Assembly (NCBI GenBank): GCA_020466095.1
Contig: CM035808.1
Span: 52,756,759-52,820,758 of the forward strand
Direction of reading: 5' to 3'
From: Chlorops oryzae
Taxonomy: Eukaryota; Arthropoda; Insecta; Diptera; Chloropidae
DNA: 64,000 nucleotides
Positions 43,208 through 53,150 of this stretch are shown here, piece after piece. Within the stretch, counting starts at the first letter, position 1. Each line of letters begins with the position of its first letter. A program made the position numbers and the translations under genes. The notes below the pieces were generated by a model that worked only from the letters and a program-made list of their open reading frames with translations, did no database searches and was not told where the DNA came from.

Positions 43208-44860
43208 AAAGAATTTGTGGAAAAATTCATAGTAAAACAGGCAAGTAAATTTTAGGGAAAAATATACGGGGAGCAGAAAGTGAGTTGGACGCGAACCAAT
43301 AAAACAAATTGCTTTCGTCGAGCCTTCCAAAAACGTCACGCACAAAGCTCTTTCAAGAAAATTCCTATAGAATATATTTTATTTTTTTATTTTTTAAGCA
43401 TAAAATATTGGTCAAATCTTTTATTTCTCAGTTTTTTAAATAATGTAAACGTTAAATAATCTACTTTTCTAAAAAAGAATCGACGTTCGCTGGAGCAGGG
43501 ATCGAACACGCCGACCTTGTTTTTTATAAGAATTCATATCAAAATGATAAGTTATCTTCGTAACTTTTCGTTAAAATAAACAATAAGTTTTTCTCTATGG
43601 TTTCAATAAGGCAATCTTCTTGGATAAAAACCATAGAGAAATCTAATTGTTTTTCTTCCATTTTATGTGGTATCGTTTTCTCTGTGTATACATTATATGA
43701 CTTGGTTGAAGTATAACATCATTGCTCGTTCTATAAATTTGGAAACAGAACTCCCTACAGTAGAAAATTGTCCACTGTTCATTATCGTTTTTAAATCCGA
43801 ATTAAATGAATTATTTTTAAAATCTTCTACAGCCACTTCAGCAGAATATGATGATGTCATTCCAGGTGGCATACCGTAAGTAATGTATGCATTTTCAAAG
43901 GATTTTGTTAGTTCATGAATTGCTGTGCTAATTTAGTTTTAATTTCGTCGAAAGTGGATTCGTTAGTAATAAGTTTTCTGGAATTTCCTTTCAACTTTGT
44001 TTTAACTAGGAGTTTTGCAGATTACCGTCAAAATCACCAACTATCGATGCAGCTAGTCTCAAAATTTTTGTTGCGACATATTGATTTTATTTGGAAAGGA
44101 AATATGTTGGACAATATTTTTCTCAGTGTGTTCGTGTTCGTTACATGAATTAGTGCGGGATTTTTCAATATTTTGTTCTAAAATGCTAAGATCTCCTTTT
44201 TTTACTTCAAGTATATTTTGGGATACACTGTAATCAATGTTATGTCTCGCAACAGGTGCTAAAAGCTTGTCACTGACCTCCTAGAAAATTTGTGTTGCTG
44301 TTTCTTGGTGCTCTGTGGTTAATATTTCGTATTTTGCGCTAATAGTGGCTCTAATAGTATGTGCAGTTTTCTTAAATCTGTAAAATGTTTTTTTAACTGT
44401 TATTGGTCTAATTTACCTAAATTTATTAATAAGTCTATAAATTCTAATGAAGTTTTGGTGTTCTGTGTGATTTTGAAAATTTTTTAAGTTGTGGTTTTGG
44501 GTTGCCTACAATAAGGCAAAGTCTTAGATAAGAATAAATTTTAAAAAGCGTGCCTAGAATGTGTTTTTAATTTAATTTTATTTATTTAGCGGTACTCAGT
44601 ATATATTGAATGTGCCCTGTTACATTAGAAAAATTACTGCCGGAAATTTTTTGGTTTATAGGCGAGACGAAGCGCGTGGGGTAGAAAAAAGGTTGCTCGT
44701 TTAAGAATTGCCGGTACTCAACTCAATTAAAACAAAAAAAAAAAAAAACAAACAAAAAATAAATAAAAAAACAATTAAAAATCATGAGTTCGTTTTTAGG
44801 TAGTAGAACCGATTGGCGAGGTAGCCCAGCAACTTTCCAATTAAGGACCACCCTAATATA
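43208..44860. other. Unassigned region with weak minus-strand coding signal
   Basis: On the minus strand 43660-43870 reads as a 60-codon protein-like stretch without stop (PGMTSSYSAEVAVEDF...), and 43915-44160 has broken reading frames. Nothing recognisable. An AT-rich region with A16-type runs lies near 44730-44780. Confidence 0.4.
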
Positions 44861-44868
44861 CAAGGTAC

Positions 44869-45309
44869 CAGGCCCGTGCGCACGGGGGAGGGGGTGGGTT
44901 AAAAACCCCTAATTGAGAATAAGAATTATAAATTTTATATATAAAACGCAAAAAGAGATTTCAGACAATGGGCCAAGCTGACGCAAGAAGAATTGCATGA
45001 ACTGTCGCCTACTCGGCAATCCGTGCAAAAATTTACCCGTCTTTCTCAACATTGCGTCGTCTCAAAACGTACCTCAGATCGACTAAATTGCCTAGCCTCA
45101 CTGAATATACATTGTGAGGTTGAAATTGATGTGGAAACGATTTTGGATCACTTTCTTTCTGTGCCTCGAAGGGTTTCTTTGTTACATGAAACTCACCAAA
45201 ACTGAATTGTTTTAATAAAGTCATTCAAATCGTTACTCTTGATTTTTAACCACTTGTTTTAATGAATAGAAAAAAACGCCCCCTTGGACAATTCCTGCGC
45301 ACGGGCCTG
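44869..45309. mobile_element. hAT-like non-autonomous element, 441 bp
   Basis: Ends CAGGCCCGTGCGCA and its complement. 8-bp target duplications CAAGGTAC and CAACGTAC (one mismatch) flank it at 44861-44868 and 45310-45317. The interior keeps a short C-terminal transposase piece, confirming the hAT assignment. Confidence 0.85.
44993..45205 (+). pseudogene. hAT transposase C-terminal (dimerisation) fragment
   Basis: The 70-residue frame has RTSDRLNCLASLNIH followed by VDVETILDHF, the hAT dimerisation pattern. All upstream domains are missing. It is a deletion derivative inside the CAGGCCCG element. Confidence 0.7.
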
Positions 45310-45317
45310 CAACGTAC

Positions 45318-45653
45318 AACATTTTTATCGTGTTTGATCCCTTACAGATAGACAAAAAGCATCGGGACATGTTTTGTTGGGTTTTTTGTTTTTAGGTAAA
45401 AATACAGTTATGGAAGGTTATCTAAAACTCGTCTTCTTTTATTACTGAAATATTTTAGCAAATTTTGGTTCACTGTCAAACAATTGAAAAACATTGAACA
45501 ATCCCACCTTAAACTTTATTATTTATGGCTTCATTATCAGCACCATTCAATATAGCACCATCTTATAAAGTTTGATTTCAAACGTTCCATTATTAAAATG
45601 TTAATAATCGCGTTATATAACCTCAAAATTCACAAATTCGAATTTTTTTTACA
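45318..45653. other. Short spacer, nothing recognised
   Basis: AT-rich unique sequence with no ORF of interest between the hAT element and the NUMT. Confidence 0.5.
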
Positions 45654-45911
45654 GCTTCTGATGTTATTCATGATGGAACTCCTGGACGATTTATTCCAAT
45701 AAATTTTATAGTGAATCAGTCAGGATTATTTTATGGCCACTGTTAAAACTTTTTGGGAGAGCTAATCATAATTCTATACCTATTGTAATTGAAAGAATTG
45801 GAACAATTTATCTTACTAAATGAACTAATAAAATAATTTCTTCATTAGATCACTGAAAGCAAATACTGGGCTTTTAAACTGTAAATATAATATAAGTGCT
45901 TCTTTTTAATA
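45654..45911 (+). pseudogene. NUMT: mitochondrial cox2 3' end plus tRNA-Lys
   Basis: On the plus strand 45654-45840 reads SDVIH, DGTPGRF, GLFYG and MPIVIER, the conserved copper-site end of cytochrome oxidase subunit II, with an internal deletion between the first two motifs. Immediately after comes ATTAGATCACTGAAAGCAAA and TACTGGGCTTTTAAACTG, the start of mitochondrial trnK. The order cox2-trnK is the usual insect arrangement. Frame breaks show it is non-functional. Confidence 0.88.
45843..45911 (+). pseudogene. Degenerate mitochondrial tRNA-Lys within the NUMT
   Basis: Starts CATTAGATCACTGAAAGCAA with the Lys anticodon-loop region GGCTTTTAAAC (anticodon TTT-like where insects often have CTT). 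The acceptor and T arm are diverged. Confidence 0.7.
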
Positions 45912-46453
45912 AAAATCATTTAAGTATAACAGAACTGTTCTTATGGTTTGTTAAGTTGTAACATTAACATGTCAAACTTAAATTTTGAAACTGTTTACAG
46001 TTTGTAGTTCCGCAAACCCCTTTAATTTTTTTGTTCTTTTAATTATAATTATACATTAGGGTGGATCGTTTTGTTCAACAACAAAAAAGAAAATATCGCT
46101 AGTAAAATTGGATTCTACGATATTTTTGGGGAATAAATGCCCATTGAACCACAAGTCAAAACTGATTTTTCCCTGTGCTTTTCAAAAATAAAGTAGGTGC
46201 GTGAAGCTGCAACCCCCTTTTCACTAATTCAAAAAAATTGTTTCTCCAAATAACGTGATTTTTATGTGCTATTTACATATGTACCGACTTAATAATTTTT
46301 GTGCTCGTCCTTGACAGATTTTAAGGACGAAAATAATTTGTCTGGAGGGGGGTGTAGCTTCACACCGCAAAAATAAGCACTTTCCAAAAATCGTTTATAG
46401 GTGGGAATTATGTGCTCTCATTCTATGCATAAAATGAAATTCCAAAACATTAA
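45912..46453. other. Spacer without gene
   Basis: AT-rich, includes TTAGGGTGGATCGTTTTGTT at 46057, a motif often seen at MITE ends, but no partner was found. Confidence 0.45.
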
Positions 46454-46847
46454 AGGTAGAAACACTCACGCACTGCGCCGCAGTGCCATCTGTCACATAG
46501 AAATCAAATCACATGAAAATGTATGAAAGCGAACAGTCAAAAATTAGCATAGCATAGCATGGCATAGCGTTTTATTGAATTTAGATTTCTGTGCTAATTT
46601 GACAGCTGTAGTATTGCTATTGTTTGGAAAATTGCATTAAATACTCGCAAAGCTCCCAGTTCAAGGTCACTTCAATTATTATTTGTTTCTTATAGGGAAA
46701 CCATCAGCTTTGCAAAAGCATAAATAAAATAGAGCAAATTAAAATATGAAACAAACAGTTTATTGCTGTGCTTCACTGTTAACTTTAAATTTTCTCTATG
46801 CTATGCCATGCCACGCAGTGCGCCGCAGTGCGTGAGTGTTTCTGCCT
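46454..46847. mobile_element. Harbinger-type MITE, 394 bp
   Basis: Ends AGGTAGAAACACTCACGCAC and the complement (GTTTCTGCCT). TAA duplication at 46451-46453 and 46848-46850. Subterminal CTGCGCCGCAGTG palindromes at both ends and GCATAGCATAGCATGG repeats inside. Confidence 0.88.
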
Positions 46848-46850
46848 TAA

Positions 46851-47262
46851 GGATTAAATCGACGAAAATTAATTTAGGCAAGTACATTTTACCAAAAACT
46901 TCGGAGTAAAAACATTTTTATCACAATTTAACTTTTTTAGAAATACATTTGCATTTTATTCTTTAAAAAAAAAAATCTTTTTAAAAATGTTAAAAATTTT
47001 TTATCCTTCAACATGGTTCGAAGCTACACGCAAGAGTCAATGTAAGCTAGCTATAACACGCGGATCCGTTAACATACCGATCGATTTAATTTAATCGAGA
47101 ATTCGTGCTGTAACAGGCAATTAACATTGAAAAATTAACATTATCTGAGAAAAAAAGTGCGCTCGTCATTATGTCTACAACATTTGTAGTGTTTATGATA
47201 GCGTTCGCAAAGTAGCGTAGAGGGTGAGAGCGAAAAGCATTCGGTTCGAAACATGTAGGAGT
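46851..47262. other. Spacer, nothing supported
   Basis: No ORF or repeat with clear ends. Confidence 0.45.
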
Positions 47263-47270
47263 GTAGGTCT

Positions 47271-47976
47271 CAGTGTTGCCAAAAAAAAAACTGAGCAAAA
47301 AGTAACAAAACGGACCTTTTTTATAGAAAAGGTACGCACATATATTTTTTTTTTTTTTTAAAAGAAAAATCACAAGAACTAACGTAATTTTTTCAACATG
47401 GTAATATATTTATACAAGATGATTTTTTTTTTTAGTCAAAGACTAGTTTTGAGTATAAACTTATTAAAAATACTTTAACGAGCATTCGCTTTAGCGGGGC
47501 TCGCATTTAACGAGCATACAAATTATTTCTATTGAATACTTTATATAACGATCAAAATGGCATACATTTTTTTCTGCACTCGGTTTAACGAGCAACATAA
47601 AAAATCAGTGAAAAATCATAAAGAGAAACAAAGTGGAATGGAAGAAATACAGCCCAATTCTGAATATTCCCGGCGAATTTACATTTCTCGAGACTAAAAT
47701 TATCATTTTTTAAATAGATAGGGTAAGGAAAATTATGAGTGGATTAAATACCCATTCCCACATGTTTAAAAAAGATGAAGTTTACTGCCGAGAAAAGTAA
47801 ATTCCCCGGGAATATTCAGAATCGAGCTGATCGTTATCCTAGTTTCTAATTTTAACCTTTAACAATCAAAGAAAATCGAAATCGATAGTCCTGCAACTCT
47901 AATGCGGAATTGATCGAAATAGTACGCAAATCGACCAAAAATAAATGGTACTAAAGTACGCAAAACGGCAACACTG
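47271..47976. mobile_element. hAT-type non-autonomous element, 706 bp
   Basis: Ends CAGTGTTGCC and GGCAACACTG. The 8-bp target duplication GTAGGTCT is perfect (47263-47270, 47977-47984). The interior has repeated TAACGAGCA motifs (47479, 47507, 47585), and another small MITE nested at 47651. Confidence 0.92.
47651..47828. mobile_element. 178-bp MITE nested in the hAT element
   Basis: Ends AGCCCAATTCTGAATATTCC and complement (GGAATATTCAGAATCGAGCT) match over about 32 bp with three differences. No clear target duplication. Confidence 0.75.
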
Positions 47977-47984
47977 GTAGGTCT

Positions 47985-49018
47985 AACTGTCGACGTCGAA
48001 AAGGCTCTGCTGCGATGGGGAAATACACCATTAGGCAGAAATAGGAAATTCAACAATTTTGAGAAATTCACCAGAAAGCTACTACATAGCAACAATACGG
48101 GTAGACACAAAGTGACACTATGATGCCACTTGCAAGAAAATTATCAAAGAAACACGGCGTTGGCTCGGTTTTTTTATATTGTTTGAAAAGTTCATAATTG
48201 AAACTTTAATAAATGTATTAGGTTGTGTTTTTGCTTAAGTGCACGAATGTTTTCATTTGGTAATAAATTGACATACATTTTTGACTACGGCTACGAATTT
48301 GATTGTACATAGTGTTTAGTACTTATGCTGAAGCAGTGTGATCAAAAAGATATGTGGACAGGGTAGGACTAAAAAATCAATTTCTATATCTCCTTCATAT
48401 TAAGTTTCCTTGAATATTTTTATGTTTTTCAAGCTTTTCGTGGCATTTAATGAGTTTGGTAGATACTTTATATGTAATGCAGAGAACTGCATGCGGTGTT
48501 TCAATAAACAATCATACTCAATCAACGCACAAAAAGCGAGTCACTTTCGCTCAAACGATCAAACATGCCTAAATGCTTATCATGTTCATTCATTTTTACG
48601 CAAAGCATAATAATGGTTGTATGTCTACTTTGCTAAGAGACGCACATACCGCATTCGAACCGATCATTTCAAGTGTAATGAAATGTTCGGACTGTGAATG
48701 TTCGAAGCTCGTTTGAACACTACTCCGTTTTTTGCGGTGGTCAGTTTGATTGAACACTTCGTTTGAGTGTCATAATCGATTGTGCATGAAAACTTTCAAT
48801 CAAGCACAAATCAAGAAAAATGTGATCGTTGCAGCTCTCTGGTCAATATCATGCGTAATGTCAATAATAAAATCATACCTGTTTTAGATGAATTTGGCCT
48901 TATTGGTTCGTTATTGGAGGATTCCATAACTAAGTTTTGCTTTTTAAATGTTTTATTTATGTTATAAGTTATGAAAAGTTTTAAATTGTGCTATGAGTGC
49001 GAAAGAATGCAAAAAATA
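47985..49018. other. Unassigned spacer
   Basis: AT-rich; no ORF with recognisable content. It may hold the left end of the transposase-like gene at 49019-63125. Confidence 0.4.
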
Positions 49019-49305
49019 TCAATTTGAGAATGCATGGAAAAAGCTGTGCAATATTGGTATCATTATGTATTTTTCTTCTATAGGTATACTAAAGAATTTA
49101 TGTTGAATATTTTCTTTTGAAACAGTTAGAGCCAATTTCACCAAAGGCATTTAAGTTTAAGTACGGATTGGCACTTAAGTACGCATTTAAGTTTCAGCCC
49201 GTTTCATCAAATAAAAAATTTAGTTACGCGGAAGTACGGCAGCACCTTTTATTTTTAGTGCAACACCGTCGTAATCAGCTGATTTAAAACATAAATAAAT
49301 AAGAC

Positions 49306-50206
49306 ATGGAGTCCCGCACTAAAAATTTTTCAAAAGAAGATATAGATTTACTTCTTGCGTGCGTTCAAAGCAAGAAGTCAATAATTGAGTGCAAACAAAC
49401 TGATAAAGTTAACGCAAGAGCTAAGGACAAGGCATGGGAAGAAATCGAAGGGAGTTTTAATTCAACCACAACTGGACCAAACCGAAACGAAAGATTCTCC
49501 GGAAAAAATATTTAAATATGAAAGCCGATTTAAAAAAACGGACGGCTGCTGAAAAGCGCTCGCTGTACGGTACTGGAGGAGGGCCACCTCTCAAACAAAC
49601 AAGGATGAATTACGATGAAGCCTTGGAAAACATTATTCCTGAGAAACAAATAACAGGACTTCCATCGGTGTACGACAGCGATTTTTTGGGCGAGGTTTCC
49701 TACGATTCAGAGGATAGTCAAACTGGTATGATTTTTAAGTTATTTCTTAATAAAATTATTCTAAATTTTTTATTTGTGCCTGTAGGAACGCAACACACGG
49801 AAAAACAGCAGCCTTACGAGTACATGGAAATGTCTGGTCTTGATTCAATTGAAGGTATTTTGAGCAAAGTGTTACTGAAGGAGCTACATATTTTTAAACG
49901 TAAATTATTGCAGCTCCAACGACTTCATGTGCAGGATATCCATCACCACTTTGGGAAAGTTATGACCCTGGAATGCTCAAAAATGAGAAAAATAAGAAAT
50001 TGCAGGTTCTTCAACCTAAAAATGAAAATAAAAACAAAACAAGTTGGTCAAAATTAGCTGAAATTAAAGGAAAATGGACTGAAAAGAAGATGAAACTTGA
50101 AATTGAGCAAATGACTGACCTCCATAATACCAAAAAGCGCCTCCTATTGGAAAAACATGAACTGGAGATGAAAATACTTAAAAAAAAGTATGACGAAAAC
50201 TTATAA
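49306..50206 (+). pseudogene. Harbinger Myb/SANT-like protein, one frameshift, two introns
   Basis: The N-terminal frame (49306-49515) reads NFSKEDIDLLLACVQSKKSI, a Myb/SANT-like helix arrangement, and shifts frame near 49485. The second frame (49518 on) has a Gly-rich GTGGGPP and an acidic region. GT-AG introns lie at about 49726-49784 and 49857-49936. A C-terminal coiled-coil exon ends at 50206 (TDLHNTKKRLLLEKHELEMK). In the family this protein recruits the transposase to the DNA ends. The single-base shift would inactivate it unless it is an assembly error. Confidence 0.78.
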
Positions 50207-50395
50207 TTTTACTGACTTACCTTAGCGTTAAGATTACAAACAAGGCTCATTTAAATGCGCCTTGCATTACAAACTTTTTAAAAAGACTTGTAACACGAAG
50301 TTACCTTTTGTTTTTTTTTTGTTGATTTTTTTTTTCTTAAAATAAATATGAATTCACGTTTTGTTTTTCTGTATAAAAAGTATTGAAACCTAGAA

Positions 50396-51580
50396 TTACA
50401 ATTTTTCAAAATGGTTAACAATTATGTCACTACGGTGCATGTTATTGTCTTGCGAAAAGGTTGTATTGGGTATGTTGAGTGCTGCATCTATTGCAATTTG
50501 AATTTCTTCTGTGACTGGTGGGGTATCTCTATAATTGGTCAGGTTGCAAACATTGTGCAGAACAGCAGTTGCTACAATAATACTTTGGATTCTGTCTACA
50601 TTTGTTCTAATTCCAAGTGACAAAACCGGAAAACGGCGTTTCCAAACACCATACAATCGCTCAGCACAATTACGTGTCCTGATGAGTGATTCGTTGAAGA
50701 GAGCTTCGGCGGGCAAGTTTAATTTTGAAAGAGGTGTCATTAAAAATCTATTGCATGGATAGCCGCCATCGGCTATTATGACTGCGTTCCCAAATTCGTT
50801 CGCTTCGAATCTACTGCAAATTCGGGAGTTTCGAAATATTGTAGCATCGTGCGTTGATCCTGGCCAGCGAGCAACAATGTCCATAATATTAAGGTTGCTG
50901 TCACATAGTGTTTGCACATTAAAAGAAAAGAAACCTTTCCGATTTCTGAACAGCTCTGCATCTTTGCCACCTTGAATTCAGTTTATGGTGTAACTTTAAA
51001 ATTTTGTTTTATAAAAAATAAAGTTGAAACAAACCTGCAGAACTGATTTTTACATGAGTGCAGTCCATAGCTGCCAATACGTGTGGAAATTTGGCAATTT
51101 TATAGAAATTTATCTGTACTTCACGTTGTTCTTTGGATTCTGTTGGAAATTTGATGAACCTTTCTCGCAACAGAGCAATGGCATGCGATACTCTTGCAAC
51201 TACTCTTGAGGTTGTGCTGGTTGAAACTCCACTTAAATCACCCCCGGTTCTCTGCATACATCCAGTTGCATAAAAGAGTAATGTTAGCAACAGCATTTCT
51301 TCGGGTGACATTGGTCGATTTCTGCGACAGTGCAAGTTAAAACATTTTGTGTTTGAAATTAACGAAAATAAAATTACCTATTGCTTGTGTGTGCTATCTT
51401 GTGCCGTATCAGCTCCAGTATTGTCCATGCTGCACTTTTGGAAACGCGGAATCTGTTTCGAAAGTCAACTTCATCGAAATATATAAAAAAGTTCTTTCGC
51501 TCCCTCATTATACGTGGTCTACGGTTTATCACAACTTTAATAATTGTCTCGTAATCGCAATCACTATCATCGCTCGACAT
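50396..51580 (-). CDS. Harbinger transposase (HARBI1-like), three exons, 354 aa
   Basis: Exons 51580-51378, 51321-51035 and 50970-50396 have clean GT-AG borders and total 1,065 nt, a multiple of three. Exon 1 carries the helix region (FRNRFRVSKSAAWTILELI), exon 2 ends in AAMDCTHVKISSAG with the first Asp, exon 3 has ARWPGSTHDA, VIIADGGYP (second Asp) and NCAERLYGVWKRRFP (Glu). No stop or shift is visible, so the enzyme could be functional. Confidence 0.93.
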
Positions 51581-51835
51581 GATAAATAAAACAAGTTTCC
51601 ATATACATAAATAGTTTTCCTTTTAAATCAGCTGTTTCCATTACGACAACACAGAGTTGCATAAACTCTACTTAAGTGCCCGATATGGATCACTTAAGTA
51701 CGACTAGCCATTTAGGTTGATGAAAATGAAAATCTGTGCTTAAACGACGTTTTTACTTAAGTATGCTTGGTGAAATTGGCTCTTATTGTATCGGAACTTA
51801 AGTCACTTGCAAGAAGAATTCCCAGTTCAGGAAAT

Positions 51836-51840
51836 GACTC
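51836..51840. repeat. BEL/Pao target duplication, left copy
   Basis: GACTC, identical to 60638-60642. Confidence 0.95.
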
Positions 51841-52247
51841 TGTTTGAGAAACATATTGATCACTTTGTTTTGCATTGAACAAGCATATCGAATTCGGCAC
51901 TCAGAATTGCATAACAATATGATTGCATATGAGGTTCAGACGAATGCAGTTCGCGTGGGAAACTGCATATCAGCAAAATGTAAGAAAAGCTAACAAACCA
52001 CCGCGGCACATGTCACTGCACGTTGCTCACTAAATACACTAAAATTATTTTATTAGAAGTAAGCAAAATTTATGTATAAAAATGCAACTTTCTAGTCAAT
52101 AAAGAGCAGTTCAATCAAAACCATTGAATTTGAATGTTAGCTTCCGGATCGACGCTCAAGTGTGTTCGTTCCACATTAGTAACAGAATTTGGTGCCTGGA
52201 TCGACGCTCAAGTGTGTTCGTTCCACATAAGAATTGAATTCTGTACA
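51841..52247 (+). repeat. BEL/Pao 5' LTR
   Basis: Starts TGTTTGAGAAACATATTG, ends AATTCTGTACA. TATA-like TGTATAAAAATG at 52074, poly(A) signal AATAAA at about 52098. A ~33-bp unit beginning GGATCGACGCTCAAGTG occurs twice 50 bp apart (52147, 52197). Confidence 0.96.
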
Positions 52248-52265
52248 TGGTGACCCCGAAAATTC
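52248..52265 (+). other. Primer-binding site, probable
   Basis: TGGTGACCCCGAAAATTC directly follows the LTR. TGG at the start is the complement of tRNA CCA. The tRNA species is not assigned. Confidence 0.65.
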
Positions 52266-52392
52266 AAAAGAATCTTTTAAATTCGAACGCGTAAACGTAA
52301 AATCGAAAAATCGCAAGTGAAATTAAGAAAAGTTCGTCGCGTTTTTTAATCGCATAAAACCATACGGAGTCGAAAGATATTCATCATCAACG

Positions 52393-53150
52393 ATGGCATC
52401 AATTCAAAGGCAGCAGGAACTAGGTTCCTTAATCGAGAAAGTTATCGCGAATTTCAAAAAAGATGGCAAAGACCGCAAGACACCAGAGTACCTGGAAGAA
52501 CGTATAAGACGACTACAAGAGCTGGCAAATGAATTTCATCGTAATCATAAGGAAATTCTGGCTAAAAAAGAAGTCGCAGCGGAAGATGACTATTTCATGG
52601 AAAATTATTATGACAAGATGAACGACTTGGTAATCCGGTACATCAAAATAATGGAAGGTCTAAGCATGGAACACGTTTTAATGGATGGCGGTGCTGTAGG
52701 TGGTGAATTCGACAGTCGCGGGGGCGCAGGTTCTACAACGAAGGTGCAACAATCCAAATCTCAACCAAACACGAATGAAAATGGAACTCTAAGCACGAAG
52801 ACGCAGAAGTTATTAAGAAACCAAAAGGCATTAGTTAAGGCGCTAAATCGCAACATCGAAGAGATCAATGCTCAAGCTCATATGGAGCATCCAAATACGT
52901 ACTACATGTTGAAATCTGGCATCCTGGAAAAATATTTGTCGGAGTTCACTCAAAACAATGACGTCCTCTGGGAATCCACAACGGACGACCACATTCTCGA
53001 ATATACACCAGAATTATTCTATGATATGGAGTCGAAGGTGGCATCAGTCCTAGTGGAGCTTCGACAACACATTCCAAAAGAGGATCAGGCAGCTAGACCA
53101 CAAGAATCATCGAATCATCATGACAACGAGATTCTTCTGCCCAGAATTTC
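52393..53150 (+). CDS. BEL/Pao gag N-terminal part
   Basis: ATG at 52393 opens MASIQRQQELGSLIEKVIAN, a helical, charged region with a Pao-type gag character up to about 53140. After that the frame runs into a shifted pol frame (nominal ORF end 53259). Coding meaning passes to the frame starting at 53151. One base offset separates them, so a single indel or a -1 frameshift joins gag to the rest; no classical slippery heptamer is visible. Confidence 0.85.

Larger units (their letters stand above)
49129..51782. mobile_element. Complete PIF/Harbinger transposon (2,654 bp)
   Basis: Ends GAGCCAATTTCACCA and TGGTGAAATTGGCTC with TTA duplications (49126-49128, 51783-51785). It carries the two standard Harbinger genes: a Myb/SANT-like DNA-binding protein and a DDE transposase, in convergent orientation. 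Confidence 0.94.

Noticed and set aside
34198..43345. Many recurring 60-117-aa ORFs (e.g. starting MFHLPKHS, MHAHKLKK, MICLYIE)
   Set aside because: They recur because the CAAAGAG element is repeated and inverted; no domain, no consistent start, and they occur on both strands of the same repeat.
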